Shown piece by piece: positions 9,433 to 18,155 of a stretch of 64,000 bases of DNA. The notes beneath the pieces are model-generated. The model had not been told where the DNA came from and did not search any database. It saw only the letters and a program-made list of their open reading frames with translations. Within the stretch, counting starts at the first letter, position 1. Each line of letters opens with the position of its first letter. The position numbers and the translations under genes are program-made. The DNA is from an uncultured bacterium (GTDB lineage Bacteria > Cyanobacteriota > Vampirovibrionia > Gastranaerophilales > Gastranaerophilaceae), in contig CABQIM010000001.1 in the NCBI GenBank assembly GCA_902464375.1, forward strand, positions 3,181-67,180. The letters run 5' to 3'.

Positions 9433-9990
9433 CTATTTTTGTTCAATTTTTCTGATTACTCTTGCTGGATTGCCTACTGCCAAAGAATTTTCAGGAATAT
9501 CTTTTGTTACTACAGAGCCGGCACCAATTACGCAGCCATTACCAACAGTAACCCCAGGGAGAAATACAACTCCTCCGCCAATCCAACAATTTTTACCTAT
9601 TGTAATCGGCTTTGCTGTTTCTACAAATTTATTTCGTGTTGCATAGTCAAGCGGATGAATCGGTGTATAAAACTGCGTATTAGGTCCAACAAGTGTGTTA
9701 TCACCAATTTTAACTTTTGCACAATCCAAGACTGTACAATTAGCATTAAAATAAACACCATTGCCTAATTCTGTATTACATCCGTAATCAAAGAAAATAT
9801 TCGGAGTAATATAACAACCTTCGCCCATTTTACCTAAAAAAGATTTTAAGATTTCTACACGCTTTTGTGCATCAGGTTCGGCATTAAATTCTTTTGCTTT
9901 TCTCTGTGAGTGCTCTCTTAGATTGATTAGTTCTTCATCTTGCATTGGATAATAATCCAAGCCATTAATCATTTTATCAAATTCTCTCAT
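9433..9990 (-). CDS. Sugar O-acetyltransferase (maltose/galactoside acetyltransferase family)
   Basis: 185 residues, the usual length of Maa/LacA/NodL enzymes, which transfer acetyl from acetyl-CoA to a sugar hydroxyl in the cytoplasm. The N-terminal helical Mac domain (about residues 1-60, with YYPMQDEEL) is followed by left-handed beta-helix hexapeptide repeats. The catalytic histidine lies in FYTPIHPLD, and the CoA-binding turn WIGGGVVFLPGVTVGNG and the terminal AVGNPARVIRKI signature are intact. It stands alone between two terminators. The acceptor sugar cannot be told; the neighbouring glycosidase is convergent, not co-transcribed. Confidence 0.93.
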   Translation of the reverse strand: MREFDKMINGLDYYPMQDEELINLREHSQRKAKEFNAEPDAQKRVEILKSFLGKMGEGCYITPNIFFDYGCNTELGNGVYFNANCTVLDCAKVKIGDNTLVGPNTQFYTPIHPLDYATRNKFVETAKPITIGKNCWIGGGVVFLPGVTVGNGCVIGAGSVVTKDIPENSLAVGNPARVIRKIEQK

Positions 9991-10008
9991 AACTAAAAAA
10001 TATACAAC

Positions 10009-10057
10009 AAAAGGTTAATTGTCAATATTGATATTATCAATATACAATTAACCTTTT
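10009..10057 (-). terminator. AT-rich hairpin terminator of the 70-residue protein gene
   Basis: A long stem pairs aaaaggttaattg (10009-10021) with caattaacctttt (10045-10057), and more pairing continues inward. On the minus strand it ends in TTTT followed by a G and further T. It sits 30 bp beyond the stop of the 10087-10299 gene. Confidence 0.65.
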
Positions 10058-10086
10058 AGGATAATCTCTTTTTTTCTCACCAAAAA

Positions 10087-10299
10087 CTATGACTGATAAG
10101 CACCGGCTTGTTGAGCAGAAAAACTCCAGACATTAGATGCTTTTAGTTTATCTTTATCAATATGACGCAAATCATCTTGTGCATAAAGTGATGTTGAATG
10201 ATGATTGGATGCTTTTGCTGTTTTTCCACCTGAAGGTGACCACGTTGATTCTGTTGCTGTATAACCAGATGCTCTTGATGAACCATGAACTGATGACAT
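10087..10299 (-). CDS. Small Ser-rich protein of unknown function
   Basis: 70 residues, Ser/Ala/Thr/His-rich and without hydrophobic segments: probably a soluble, mostly disordered N-terminal half (MSSVHGSSRASGYTATES) followed by a short helical part with DDLRHIDKDKLKASNVW. The ATG is preceded by a strong AAAGGAGG ribosome site and the gene is followed by its own hairpin terminator, which together make it a likely real single-gene transcript even though no family is recognised. The unusually strong SD suggests high expression. No cysteines and no known binding motif. Confidence 0.7.
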   Translation of the reverse strand: MSSVHGSSRASGYTATESTWSPSGGKTAKASNHHSTSLYAQDDLRHIDKDKLKASNVWSFSAQQAGAYQS

Positions 10300-10463
10300 A
10301 GGAGCCTCCTTTCTTAATATCTTCTTATATTCATCGTATATACATGTAAAGTATTTTTATTTTCTAAAATTTCACAATTTAGCCCAATCTTTACAAAACT
10401 TTACAAAGTGGCACAAATTAAAAATCGTTTAAACTATAATAGAAATATACAAAGGAGATTATT

Positions 10464-11030
10464 TTGGATATTTTAATGGATGACGTAACTGCCGGAATAT
10501 TAGCAGAATTAGAAAAAACGCAAAAAGAATTTTGGAATGTACCAAGAAAAACCGGTATATTATTAAATACATTTATAAAAATGATGAACGCAAAAAGCGC
10601 ATTGGAAATAGGAACCTCTAACGGATATTCAGGTTTATGGCTTTCTAAAGCACTTAAAGAAACTGGTGGAAGACTTACAACAATTGAATTCTATGACAAG
10701 CGCCAAAGTATTGCGATAGAAAATTTCAAGACTTGCGGAGTTATGGATATTGTTAGACCACTACAAGGTTCTGCGTGTGAAATATTGGGATCGTTAGATG
10801 AAAGCGAAAAATTTGATTTCGTATTCATAGACGCTTGCAAAAAAGAATATGTTAAGTATTTTGAGCTTGTAAAACCACATTTAACTCAAAAAGCTATGAT
10901 TGTTGCCGATAATATAATCTCTCATTCGGAAAAAGTTCAAGATTTTATTGCGGCAGTTGACGCTGATGAAGAATTCCAGTATGCAATAGTAGAAGTCCCT
11001 GGGGGAATTTTAACAGCGTATAGAAATTAA
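10464..11030 (+). CDS. Class I SAM-dependent O-methyltransferase
   Basis: 188 residues, related to the caffeoyl-CoA/catechol O-methyltransferase group (family 3). The SAM-binding motif I reads ALEIGTSNGYSG (about 46-57), the acidic residue of motif II is in TTIEFYDK (about 71-78), and motif IV is FDFVFIDACK (about 110-119), with a metal-binding DN pair in IVADNIIS (about 139-146). The start is TTG at 10464, chosen because GGAG lies six bases upstream; the next ATG (10476) is too far from it. It probably methylates a small aromatic or catechol-like compound; the substrate is unknown. It is followed at 64 bp by the helicase gene. Confidence 0.9.
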   Translation: MDILMDDVTAGILAELEKTQKEFWNVPRKTGILLNTFIKMMNAKSALEIGTSNGYSGLWLSKALKETGGRLTTIEFYDKRQSIAIENFKTCGVMDIVRPLQGSACEILGSLDESEKFDFVFIDACKKEYVKYFELVKPHLTQKAMIVADNIISHSEKVQDFIAAVDADEEFQYAIVEVPGGILTAYRN

Positions 11031-11093
11031 ATTCTAACAATAAGCAACATTATATGTTACAATATAATTAGAATAGTTTATTGAGGTTTAATA

Positions 11094-13388
11094 ATGTACG
11101 AATTCCCGTTTGAGTTGGATGATTTTCAAAAAGAGGCTTGTGAGTGTATTACAAAAGGTGAAAGCGTTGTTGTCTGCGCCCCTACAGGAGCCGGTAAAAC
11201 TGTAATAGCACAACATGCAATACATTGCGCTTTAGAGCAAGGCAAAAGAGTTTTTTACACAACACCTCTTAAAGCATTATCAAACCAGAAATATAATGAT
11301 TTTTCAGAAAAATACGGTTCAGATAAAGTCGGGCTTTTAACTGGTGATACTTCAATAAATCGTGGTGCACAAATTGTTGTAATGACTACAGAAGTTTTCA
11401 GAAATATGCTTTACGGCACAAATTTTGGTTCTGTTACAGATAACTTAAAGGATGTTAAGTACGTTATTTTAGACGAAGTTCACTATATGAACGACGAACA
11501 GCGCGGTACTGTTTGGGAAGAAAGTATTATTTATTGTCCAACAAACGTACAGCTTGTAGCACTTTCTGCAACTGTTGCAAACGCAGACAAGCTTACTGAC
11601 TGGATAAATACAGTTCATTCTAAGACTGAATTAATTAATACAGATTTTCGTCCGGTTCCGTTGAGATTTTATTATTTTGATTCATCTCAACCGCATACAC
11701 TGCTTCCGCTTCTTACTCCAAACGGAACTTTGAACAAGAAAATCAAACCGGAAAAGAAAGAATTTAAGCGCGGAAAAGCTGTTCAGAAGAAAAACACAGT
11801 AAAAGATGTTGTAAGAAATTTGCACGAACAAAATATGTTGCCTGCAATCTATTTCACTTTTTCACGTAAAAAATGTGATGAACAGATGGAAAAATGCGCG
11901 TCATTATGTTTGATAACACCGCAAGAGCAAGAGCAAATCAGAAAAATAATTGATGAATATATTGCAGAAAATCCTTATTTATATAAAAATAAGCATATTG
12001 AATACTTACTTCAAGGTGTGGCCTCACATCATGCCGGTTTACTCCCAGGATGGAAAGTACTTGTAGAAAAGCTTTTCCAAAAAGGATTAATTAAAGTCGT
12101 ATTTGCGACAGAAACTCTAGCTGCAGGCATCAACATGCCGGCACGTTCTACTGTAATAAGCTCTATAAGTAAAAGAACGGATAGTGGACATAGAACTCTT
12201 ACTCCTAGTGAATTTTTGCAGATGTCAGGCAGAGCCGGACGTAGAGGCATGGATGAAATAGGTTATGTTGTGATTGTAGGCAGTCCATTCCAAACGCCGG
12301 AAGAAGTTGCAGAATTAGTGTTGAGTGACGCTAATCCACTGGAAAGTAAATTTTCACCAAGTTATTCAATGGTACTAAATCTGTTGCAAAGATTTACGCT
12401 TGAAGAAGCAAAAGAACTTGTACTAAAGAGTTTTGGATATTTTTCTTCTAACTACAGAATAGAACCTTTGATAACACTAAAAAAAGAGTTCGACCAAAAG
12501 ATAGATGAATGCAACTCATTTGAGTGTTATTGCAAACGTACAAATGAAGATTTGCTTGAATACAATAAAATCCGCGACATTTATGTTCAAAACAGACGTG
12601 TATTCAAAACGATTCAAAAACAAGAAAAGAAGAAAAACAGACCACTTAGCGATGAAGCGGTTGAATTTGGCAGACAAACAAAAAATATGCTTCAAAAAAT
12701 GCACTCTTATCAGTGTGATACTTGTAAGTTGTTCAAAAAACATATGAAAAATATTGATTTGCTGGAAAGATATTTAGCAAAAGAAAAAGCGCTTGATAAA
12801 GAAATTGAAAAACAGAAGGATATTTTCTGGAATAAATTCTTATCACACAGAGCTGTACTTGCAGACTATGGATATCTTAAGGATGATTATCCTACAGAAA
12901 AAGGTATTACAATTTCTCAAATACGTTCAGAAAATGAATTGTTCCTTGCTCAAATAATTTTCTCAGGAGTACTGGAAGGATTAACTCCTGCTGAATTGGC
13001 AAGTGTTGTTTGTGCTATTACAACAGAAGATATGAGAGCGGATTTGTATTCGCAACTTCCGTTATCACCTAATGTAAGAAAAAAACTTAATAAAATCAAA
13101 GATATTAAACGCGATTTAGACAAAAAGCAAAAACATTATGATGTAGAAGATCCAATGTATATAAACGGATTTTACTCACCATTAATAGAAATGTGGGCTA
13201 ATGGCGCAGAGTGGGATAGCATTATTGATGAAGTCGATATGGGCGAAGGCGATATTGTTAGATGCTTTAAACGCGTTATTGACGTTTTAAGACAATTCTG
13301 CACAATTGCAAATGTGCCAGAAGATTTGGTATTCACTGCAAGAGAAGCAATTGATTTGATACAAAAGAGCCCGATTGATATAGATTAG
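11094..13388 (+). CDS. Ski2/Mtr4-like DExH-box RNA helicase
   Basis: 764 residues, superfamily II. Motif I is APTGAGKT (29-36), motif II DEVH (127-130), motif III SAT (158-160), motif VI QMSGRAGRRG (about 380-389), and the Ski2-type HHAGLLPGWK and FATETLAAGINMPA motifs are present. After about residue 430 come a winged-helix/ratchet-like region and a C-terminal helical DSHCT-like domain with the family's PLIEMWANGAEWDSI segment. Such helicases unwind RNA 3' to 5' and feed exosome-like nucleases in eukaryotes; cyanobacteria and some other bacteria carry homologues with poorly known roles. CxxC pairs around residues 480-545 (ECYCKRTN, YQCDTCKLF) could bind metal. Its cellular role here is not known. 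Confidence 0.93.
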   Translation: MYEFPFELDDFQKEACECITKGESVVVCAPTGAGKTVIAQHAIHCALEQGKRVFYTTPLKALSNQKYNDFSEKYGSDKVGLLTGDTSINRGAQIVVMTTEVFRNMLYGTNFGSVTDNLKDVKYVILDEVHYMNDEQRGTVWEESIIYCPTNVQLVALSATVANADKLTDWINTVHSKTELINTDFRPVPLRFYYFDSSQPHTLLPLLTPNGTLNKKIKPEKKEFKRGKAVQKKNTVKDVVRNLHEQNMLPAIYFTFSRKKCDEQMEKCASLCLITPQEQEQIRKIIDEYIAENPYLYKNKHIEYLLQGVASHHAGLLPGWKVLVEKLFQKGLIKVVFATETLAAGINMPARSTVISSISKRTDSGHRTLTPSEFLQMSGRAGRRGMDEIGYVVIVGSPFQTPEEVAELVLSDANPLESKFSPSYSMVLNLLQRFTLEEAKELVLKSFGYFSSNYRIEPLITLKKEFDQKIDECNSFECYCKRTNEDLLEYNKIRDIYVQNRRVFKTIQKQEKKKNRPLSDEAVEFGRQTKNMLQKMHSYQCDTCKLFKKHMKNIDLLERYLAKEKALDKEIEKQKDIFWNKFLSHRAVLADYGYLKDDYPTEKGITISQIRSENELFLAQIIFSGVLEGLTPAELASVVCAITTEDMRADLYSQLPLSPNVRKKLNKIKDIKRDLDKKQKHYDVEDPMYINGFYSPLIEMWANGAEWDSIIDEVDMGEGDIVRCFKRVIDVLRQFCTIANVPEDLVFTAREAIDLIQKSPIDID

Positions 13389-13429
13389 ATTTTTATAGTA
13401 AAATGTTATTACACACTTACGAGCTTGTT

Positions 13430-13562
13430 GTCTTTCGCTACGTCATTACGAGGCACGTTAGTGATGAAGTAATCCAGTTAATTTATAGATTGCCACGAAA
13501 ATTCTCAAAGATTTTCGTCTGACTATAAACTGGAAGTCTCAATTTTCTCGCAATGACGGCAA
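13430..13562. repeat. REP/MITE-type element of the cgtcattgcgag family
   Basis: Starts with tacgtcattacgaggcacg and ends with ctcgcaatgacggc, in inverted orientation, with the characteristic inner sequences attgccacgaaaattctc and ctcaattttctcgcaatg. It is a diverged copy of the 899-1067 element. An AT-rich linker (13563-13640) joins it to the tandem array. Confidence 0.75.
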
Positions 13563-13743
13563 ACTGCAAGTTTAAACTATCAACTGTTTTTAAAACAACT
13601 TTTAATTTTCTATTTATGAAAGCCGATAGTTGCATCTACATACGGCAGGTTTCACCTGCTACGGTCTAGCCCCCCCTTCCCACTCTGTCACTAACGTGAC
13701 ATCTCTCCCGCTTAATGGATGTTGTGGGCGAGAATGAAGTTAG

Positions 13744-14308
13744 CCTCTACCTCACCCTAACCCTCTCCTGCTAGGAGAGGGGACAAGCGCCATATCTGTA
13801 GTATCACCAATGAGGCGGAGCTGGTAGTTTTAATATAAATTTGTAGTTTTCACCTTGCAGCCGACCCAATACCTACATGTGTAACCTCTACCTCACCCTA
13901 ACCCTCTCCTGCTAGGAGAGGGGACAAGCGCCATACCTGTAGTATCACCAATGAGGCGGAGTTGGTAGTTTTAATGTAATTTTGTAGTTTTCACCTTGCA
14001 GCCGACCCAATACCTACATGTGTAACCTCTACCTCACCCTAACCCTCTCCTGCTAGGAGAGGGGACAAGCGCCATACCTGTAGTATCACCAATGAGGCGG
14101 AGTTGGTAGTTTTAATGTAATTTTGTAGTTTTCACCTTGCAGCCGACCCAATACCTACATGTGTAACCTCTACCTCACCCTAACCCTCTCCTGCTAGGAG
14201 AGGGGACAAGCGCCATACCTGTAGTATCACCAATGAGGCGGAGCCAGTAGTTATTATACAATCCTGTAATTTCCACCAAGTAGCCGACAGTAGTGTCTAC
14301 GTGCGTAG
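13744..14308. repeat. Four tandem copies of a 141-bp repeat
   Basis: Unit starts are at 13744, 13885, 14026 and 14167, each exactly 141 bp apart. Each unit contains the palindromic core ctctcctgctaggagagg, a segment with caccaatgaggcgga, and the tail gccgacccaatacctacatg; the fourth unit is diverged in its second half, and a degenerate part precedes the first (13620-13743). The middle copies differ at only a few bases, pointing to recent amplification. No ORF with a ribosome site and no transposase lie in the 13389-14310 gap. Confidence 0.93.
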
Positions 14309-14310
14309 CA

Positions 14311-15624
14311 CTAGATGATGTGGTGTGGCATTGCGACAGAGCCTTTGTCAAGACGTTTTTGTAATTCACCGGATGGTTCGTAGAATGGTGATACGGTCAT
14401 GATTCTAGCCGCAATATCCGGATAGTGATAAATAAACTTTAATTCACTTTCTGTCAACGGTTTTTGAGTATGAACGTTAGCGTAACGTGCCAATTCCAAA
14501 ATGTTTCTGGCTTCATTTTCGTCTTTAAATTCAAGTTCTAATTTATCATATACATTTCTGAACCCTTTAATACCACCATATTCTCCGGTTGTAATCATTC
14601 TTCCTGTTTCAATGATTTCCGGTTCACCTCGTCCTAGTTCTTCAAAATCGTATAATTCATAATTTCTTCTATCTTTCAGCGCACCATCTGCGTGAATACC
14701 TGATTCGTGAGCAAAAGCATTATCGCCTACTGCCGGTTGATTGATTGGGATTGGTAAACCAAATGCGTAAGCGGTGTATTTAGCAAGTTTCCAAGCTTTG
14801 CTTAAATCGATATTTTCATCAACTTGGAATTGACCGTTTGATTTTCTAAACCCTGCTGATTTCAAAACAGCAAGTAAACAAGATACCAAGTCCGCATTTC
14901 CGGCACGTTCTCCCATGCCATTTATTGCAGTGTTGATATATGCGTCTACTCCGGCATCCACGGCTGCTCTTGCACCCTCAACAGAACAAGCAACTGCCAT
15001 TCCTAAATCGTTATGGAAGTGCATCTCTATTGGCATTTGAGTTTCTTTTGCAAGTCTGTAAATCCTTGTATAAGTTGTATGCGGGTCTTCATAACCGAGT
15101 GTATCACAGTATCTAAAACGATATGCGCCACGTTTTTTAACTTCTTTAGCTAATTTTATTAAGAAATCTAAGTCACTTCTTGAAGCGTCTTCTGCGTTTA
15201 CACCAATAATTTTAGCACCTTTTGAAACTGCACATTCCACAGCTTCGCAAGTCATTTTAATAATATCATCCGGTGTTTTTTTACCAAGATATTTACCGTA
15301 AATCATTTGTTCAGAAGTTGATTGTGAAAGATTGCAGTTTTCTAAAAGCGGACAATTATTAAAAGATTTTTCTACATCGGAAGCCAAAGCTCTCATCCAA
15401 CCCGAAAGCTTTGTTTTTCTAATAACACCACGTTTTACAAGTTCCAAGTTCGCATTCAAATAATTTATTTCGTGCATTGTTGTCGGGAAACCAAACTCGG
15501 ATTGAGTTATTCCCATATCATCAAGCATAAGATTAATGATAGTTTTTTGCAATTTTGCCAAACCTAACCTTGAAGTTTGAACCCCATCTCTGTTTGTTAC
15601 ATCTACGAAATAAATTTTTGGCAT
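14311..15624 (-). CDS. Homocitrate synthase / isopropylmalate synthase family enzyme
   Basis: A 437-residue HMGL-type Claisen condensation enzyme. The N-terminal TIM barrel has the catalytic Arg-Asp in NRDGVQTSR, the metal-binding HFHND, and NGMGERAGNADL, which is typical of the homocitrate/2-isopropylmalate/citramalate group. A HESGIHADG segment follows in the second subdomain, but the usual GKHSG is replaced by GEYGG. No C-terminal leucine regulatory domain is visible. Start chosen at 15624, six bases after GGAGG (15631-15635). Whether the product is homocitrate, isopropylmalate or another 2-alkylmalate cannot be decided; no nif, lys or leu gene is adjacent. The 3' end is next to the tandem repeats. 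Confidence 0.85.
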   Translation of the reverse strand: MPKIYFVDVTNRDGVQTSRLGLAKLQKTIINLMLDDMGITQSEFGFPTTMHEINYLNANLELVKRGVIRKTKLSGWMRALASDVEKSFNNCPLLENCNLSQSTSEQMIYGKYLGKKTPDDIIKMTCEAVECAVSKGAKIIGVNAEDASRSDLDFLIKLAKEVKKRGAYRFRYCDTLGYEDPHTTYTRIYRLAKETQMPIEMHFHNDLGMAVACSVEGARAAVDAGVDAYINTAINGMGERAGNADLVSCLLAVLKSAGFRKSNGQFQVDENIDLSKAWKLAKYTAYAFGLPIPINQPAVGDNAFAHESGIHADGALKDRRNYELYDFEELGRGEPEIIETGRMITTGEYGGIKGFRNVYDKLELEFKDENEARNILELARYANVHTQKPLTESELKFIYHYPDIAARIMTVSPFYEPSGELQKRLDKGSVAMPHHII

Positions 15625-15747
15625 CATATTCCTCCACAATGTGCACGTCTTACAGAAAATTTGCACAACCTACTCTATTCAAATAGCTATATAATGCAGA
15701 TATTGTACAATATTAAAAAGAAATGAGCAAGTAAAGATTATGTTAAA

Positions 15748-17223
15748 TTATTTTAAATACTTTATGATTTTACCGCCGATTTCGTATCTTTCACAATATC
15801 GTTTTAATTCTTTAATCACGACACCGGACAACGCAAAGACTGCTATTAAATTTGGTACTGCTAAAAATAGAGTTACAGCATCAGATAAATTTATGATACT
15901 TTGAAAGTTCATTGCCGAACCCGCAATTATACATAAACAGTAAATTACTTGAAAAATTCGACTTTTGAACTTTGATTCCCCAAACAAAAATCCCCACGCT
16001 TTTAATCCATAATAAGAACCGCAAAGCATTGTTGATAAAACAAAACAACTTGCCATAATTGTTAATATAATAGGAAATGCAGGACAAATAGTTGCAAAAG
16101 CTTTTGATGTAAGTTCGATACCAGCTATACCATCAACAGTCAAATAAGCTTTTGAAACAACGATTACGAACGCTGTTGCGACTCCAACTATAACCGTATC
16201 GACAAATGGTTGAAGCATAGAAATAAATGCTTGAGCTACCGGCTTGTTGGTATTTACGGCAGAAAATGCAATCGGTGCAGTTCCTAAGCCAGATTCGTTT
16301 GCAAACATCGCTCTTCTAAAACCCCAAAGTAAGCAGGCAAATGCTCCACCTGTCATTGCTCTAGGAGAAAAAGCTTCTTTAATAATCAACACTACAGTTT
16401 CCGGCAGATGATTAATATTAACTAAGCAAACTAAAAAAGCACTTATTACATACAAAGAACACATCACTGGTGTTACTTTAGAAGTAAATTTTCCAATAGC
16501 CTTAATGCCACCAATAATTGTGAACCAAGTAATAACAGCCACAATCAGACCTAATATCCAGCCATTATCTGCAAATATACTGGAGTTTCCACCGGTAACC
16601 TCTGTGTATTGCGCGGTCATTGCATTAATTTGAAATAAATTCCAACCACCAATCATTGCAAAGATGCAACAAATTGCATATGTTTTTGACAAACAACCAC
16701 CGATTTTTTCAGTAAATTTATTTCCTTTAAAAGCTATCGGAATATAGTACATCGGACCACCGGAAACGGTTCCATCCTGATTTGTTTGTCTAAACTTAAC
16801 ACCCAATAATACTTCTGAGAACTTTAATGCCATAGAAAACAATCCGGCAATAATCATCCAAAAAATTACCCCTGGGCCTCCAATAGACACAGCAGCGGCA
16901 GAACCAGCTACATTACCGATTCCGGCAGAAGCTGAAATTGTTGCGCTAAGAGCTTGAAAAGATGACAACTCACCTTTCTTTTTTCTTTGATAACCATTTG
17001 GATTATTATGCACATAATTATTCGTTATCAATTTTATTGAATGTTTGAATCCCCACAAGCCTATAAAACCGGTTCTAAACGTAAAATATAAAGCCGCTGA
17101 TATCAAAAGCGCAATCAAAAATTCGACCTTAACTCCACCTATTGTTACATAAGAAAAAATTAAACCCGATACTTTATCTGCTATTGGTGATAACAAGCTA
17201 TCTATTGCGGCATCTAAATTCAT
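15748..17223 (-). CDS. Sodium:alanine symporter family (AGCS) transporter
   Basis: 491 residues with about 10-11 membrane helices, the standard size of AGCS carriers, which import alanine or glycine with Na+ (or H+). The family signature is clear: SALSATISASAGIGNVAGSA-like sequence at about 80-100, GGPGVIFWM, the GGPMYYI motif, and the RRAMFANESGLGTAPIAFSA motif in the second half. The gene is divergent from lpxI and uses a promoter whose sequence mirrors the lpxI one. A TATAGT box stands 11 bases upstream of the ATG with no obvious Shine-Dalgarno, so the mRNA leader is probably very short. Confidence 0.95.
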   Translation of the reverse strand: MNLDAAIDSLLSPIADKVSGLIFSYVTIGGVKVEFLIALLISAALYFTFRTGFIGLWGFKHSIKLITNNYVHNNPNGYQRKKKGELSSFQALSATISASAGIGNVAGSAAAVSIGGPGVIFWMIIAGLFSMALKFSEVLLGVKFRQTNQDGTVSGGPMYYIPIAFKGNKFTEKIGGCLSKTYAICCIFAMIGGWNLFQINAMTAQYTEVTGGNSSIFADNGWILGLIVAVITWFTIIGGIKAIGKFTSKVTPVMCSLYVISAFLVCLVNINHLPETVVLIIKEAFSPRAMTGGAFACLLWGFRRAMFANESGLGTAPIAFSAVNTNKPVAQAFISMLQPFVDTVIVGVATAFVIVVSKAYLTVDGIAGIELTSKAFATICPAFPIILTIMASCFVLSTMLCGSYYGLKAWGFLFGESKFKSRIFQVIYCLCIIAGSAMNFQSIINLSDAVTLFLAVPNLIAVFALSGVVIKELKRYCERYEIGGKIIKYLK

Positions 17224-17230
17224 ATAGTTA

Positions 17231-17308
17231 TTTTACTATAAACATGAACTTTTTTAATTATTACTTTTTATTAAGAAAAGTTCTACTATGCGCTTGTTTA
17301 TAGTAAAA
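17231..17308. promoter_or_regulatory. Symmetric divergent promoter region with 14-bp inverted repeats
   Basis: The sequence tgtttatagtaaaa (17295-17308) is repeated as its perfect reverse complement at 17231-17244, 50 bp apart, between the divergent symporter gene and lpxI. Each arm holds a TATAGT that can serve as -10 box for the gene it faces. The symmetry could also be a binding site for a shared regulator. Confidence 0.65.
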
Positions 17309-17337
17309 TTATAAATTATTGGAGGTAAGATTTAAGA

Positions 17338-18153
17338 ATGTCAGTAGCTTTAGAACAGAAACAAGGATTAATTGCAGGTGATGGTTTATTGCCGGTAAAA
17401 ATGGCACAATACGCAAAAGAAAACGGATTTGAAATCGTTGCAATTTCACTTTCTAACGATAATTACAAACAATTAAAAAAATATTGTTCAAAAGTATATT
17501 CTTTTTGCCCTGGAGAAGTGCAGAAGATTGAAGATACGCTAAAAGCCGAAGGCATCAAACAAATTACCTTCTTAGGAAAAGTTAGCAAGACTATTTTGCT
17601 TAAACGACCTAAATTCGATGCAAGAGCTGTTGAATTTATAAAAAAAGCAATTCGTCTAAATGATGACAAAGTTATGCTAATGATTATTGAAGAACTTGAA
17701 AAAATTGGTGTTACGATTTTAGACCAAACTCTTTTTATCAAAAACATGATGATTCCATCAGGAATTTTAGGAAGTGTTCAACCTACACAAGAGCAAATTG
17801 ATGATGTCAATTATGGTTACTGGTTAGCTAAAGAAACAGGAAAGTTGGATATCGGTCAATCTGTTGTTATTAAAGATAAAATGATTATGGCTGTAGAAGC
17901 AATTGAAGGAACTGATAAATGTATTAAGCGCGGATGTAAAATCGCAAAAAGACATTCAAGAGTAATTAAAGTTGCAAAACCTTCTCAAGACAAAAGATTT
18001 GATATTCCTGCAATCGGCTTAAAAACTATTAAAACGATGAAGAAGTATAAGGCAGATTTAATTGCAGTAGAAGCTGGTGAAACAATTATTGTTGACAGAG
18101 AAGAAGTTATTAAATACGCAAACAAGCATAACATCGTTATTATGGCAGTATAA
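17338..18153 (+). CDS. lpxI: UDP-2,3-diacylglucosamine pyrophosphatase LpxI
   Basis: 271 residues, matching the LpxI (DUF1009) family over its full length. It hydrolyses UDP-2,3-diacylglucosamine to lipid X in lipid A synthesis, in bacteria that lack LpxH. The N-terminal domain starts with the typical GLIAGDGLLPVKMAQYAKENG; the C-terminal catalytic domain has QSVVIKD, the AVEAIEGTDxxIxRG motif and the FDIPAIGLKTIKTM segment. The start has a GGAGG about 10 bases upstream. lpxB begins 2 bp after its stop, so consecutive lipid A steps are co-expressed. Confidence 0.95.
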   Translation: MSVALEQKQGLIAGDGLLPVKMAQYAKENGFEIVAISLSNDNYKQLKKYCSKVYSFCPGEVQKIEDTLKAEGIKQITFLGKVSKTILLKRPKFDARAVEFIKKAIRLNDDKVMLMIIEELEKIGVTILDQTLFIKNMMIPSGILGSVQPTQEQIDDVNYGYWLAKETGKLDIGQSVVIKDKMIMAVEAIEGTDKCIKRGCKIAKRHSRVIKVAKPSQDKRFDIPAIGLKTIKTMKKYKADLIAVEAGETIIVDREEVIKYANKHNIVIMAV

Positions 18154-18155
18154 TT

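Noticed and set aside
13744..14308. Tandem repeats considered as a CRISPR array
   Set aside because: The period is 141 bp without unique spacers between short repeats, and no cas genes are present.
14175..14369. 64-codon minus-strand frame at the end of the repeat array
   Set aside because: It overlaps the 3' end of the HMGL-type gene and consists mostly of repeat sequence.
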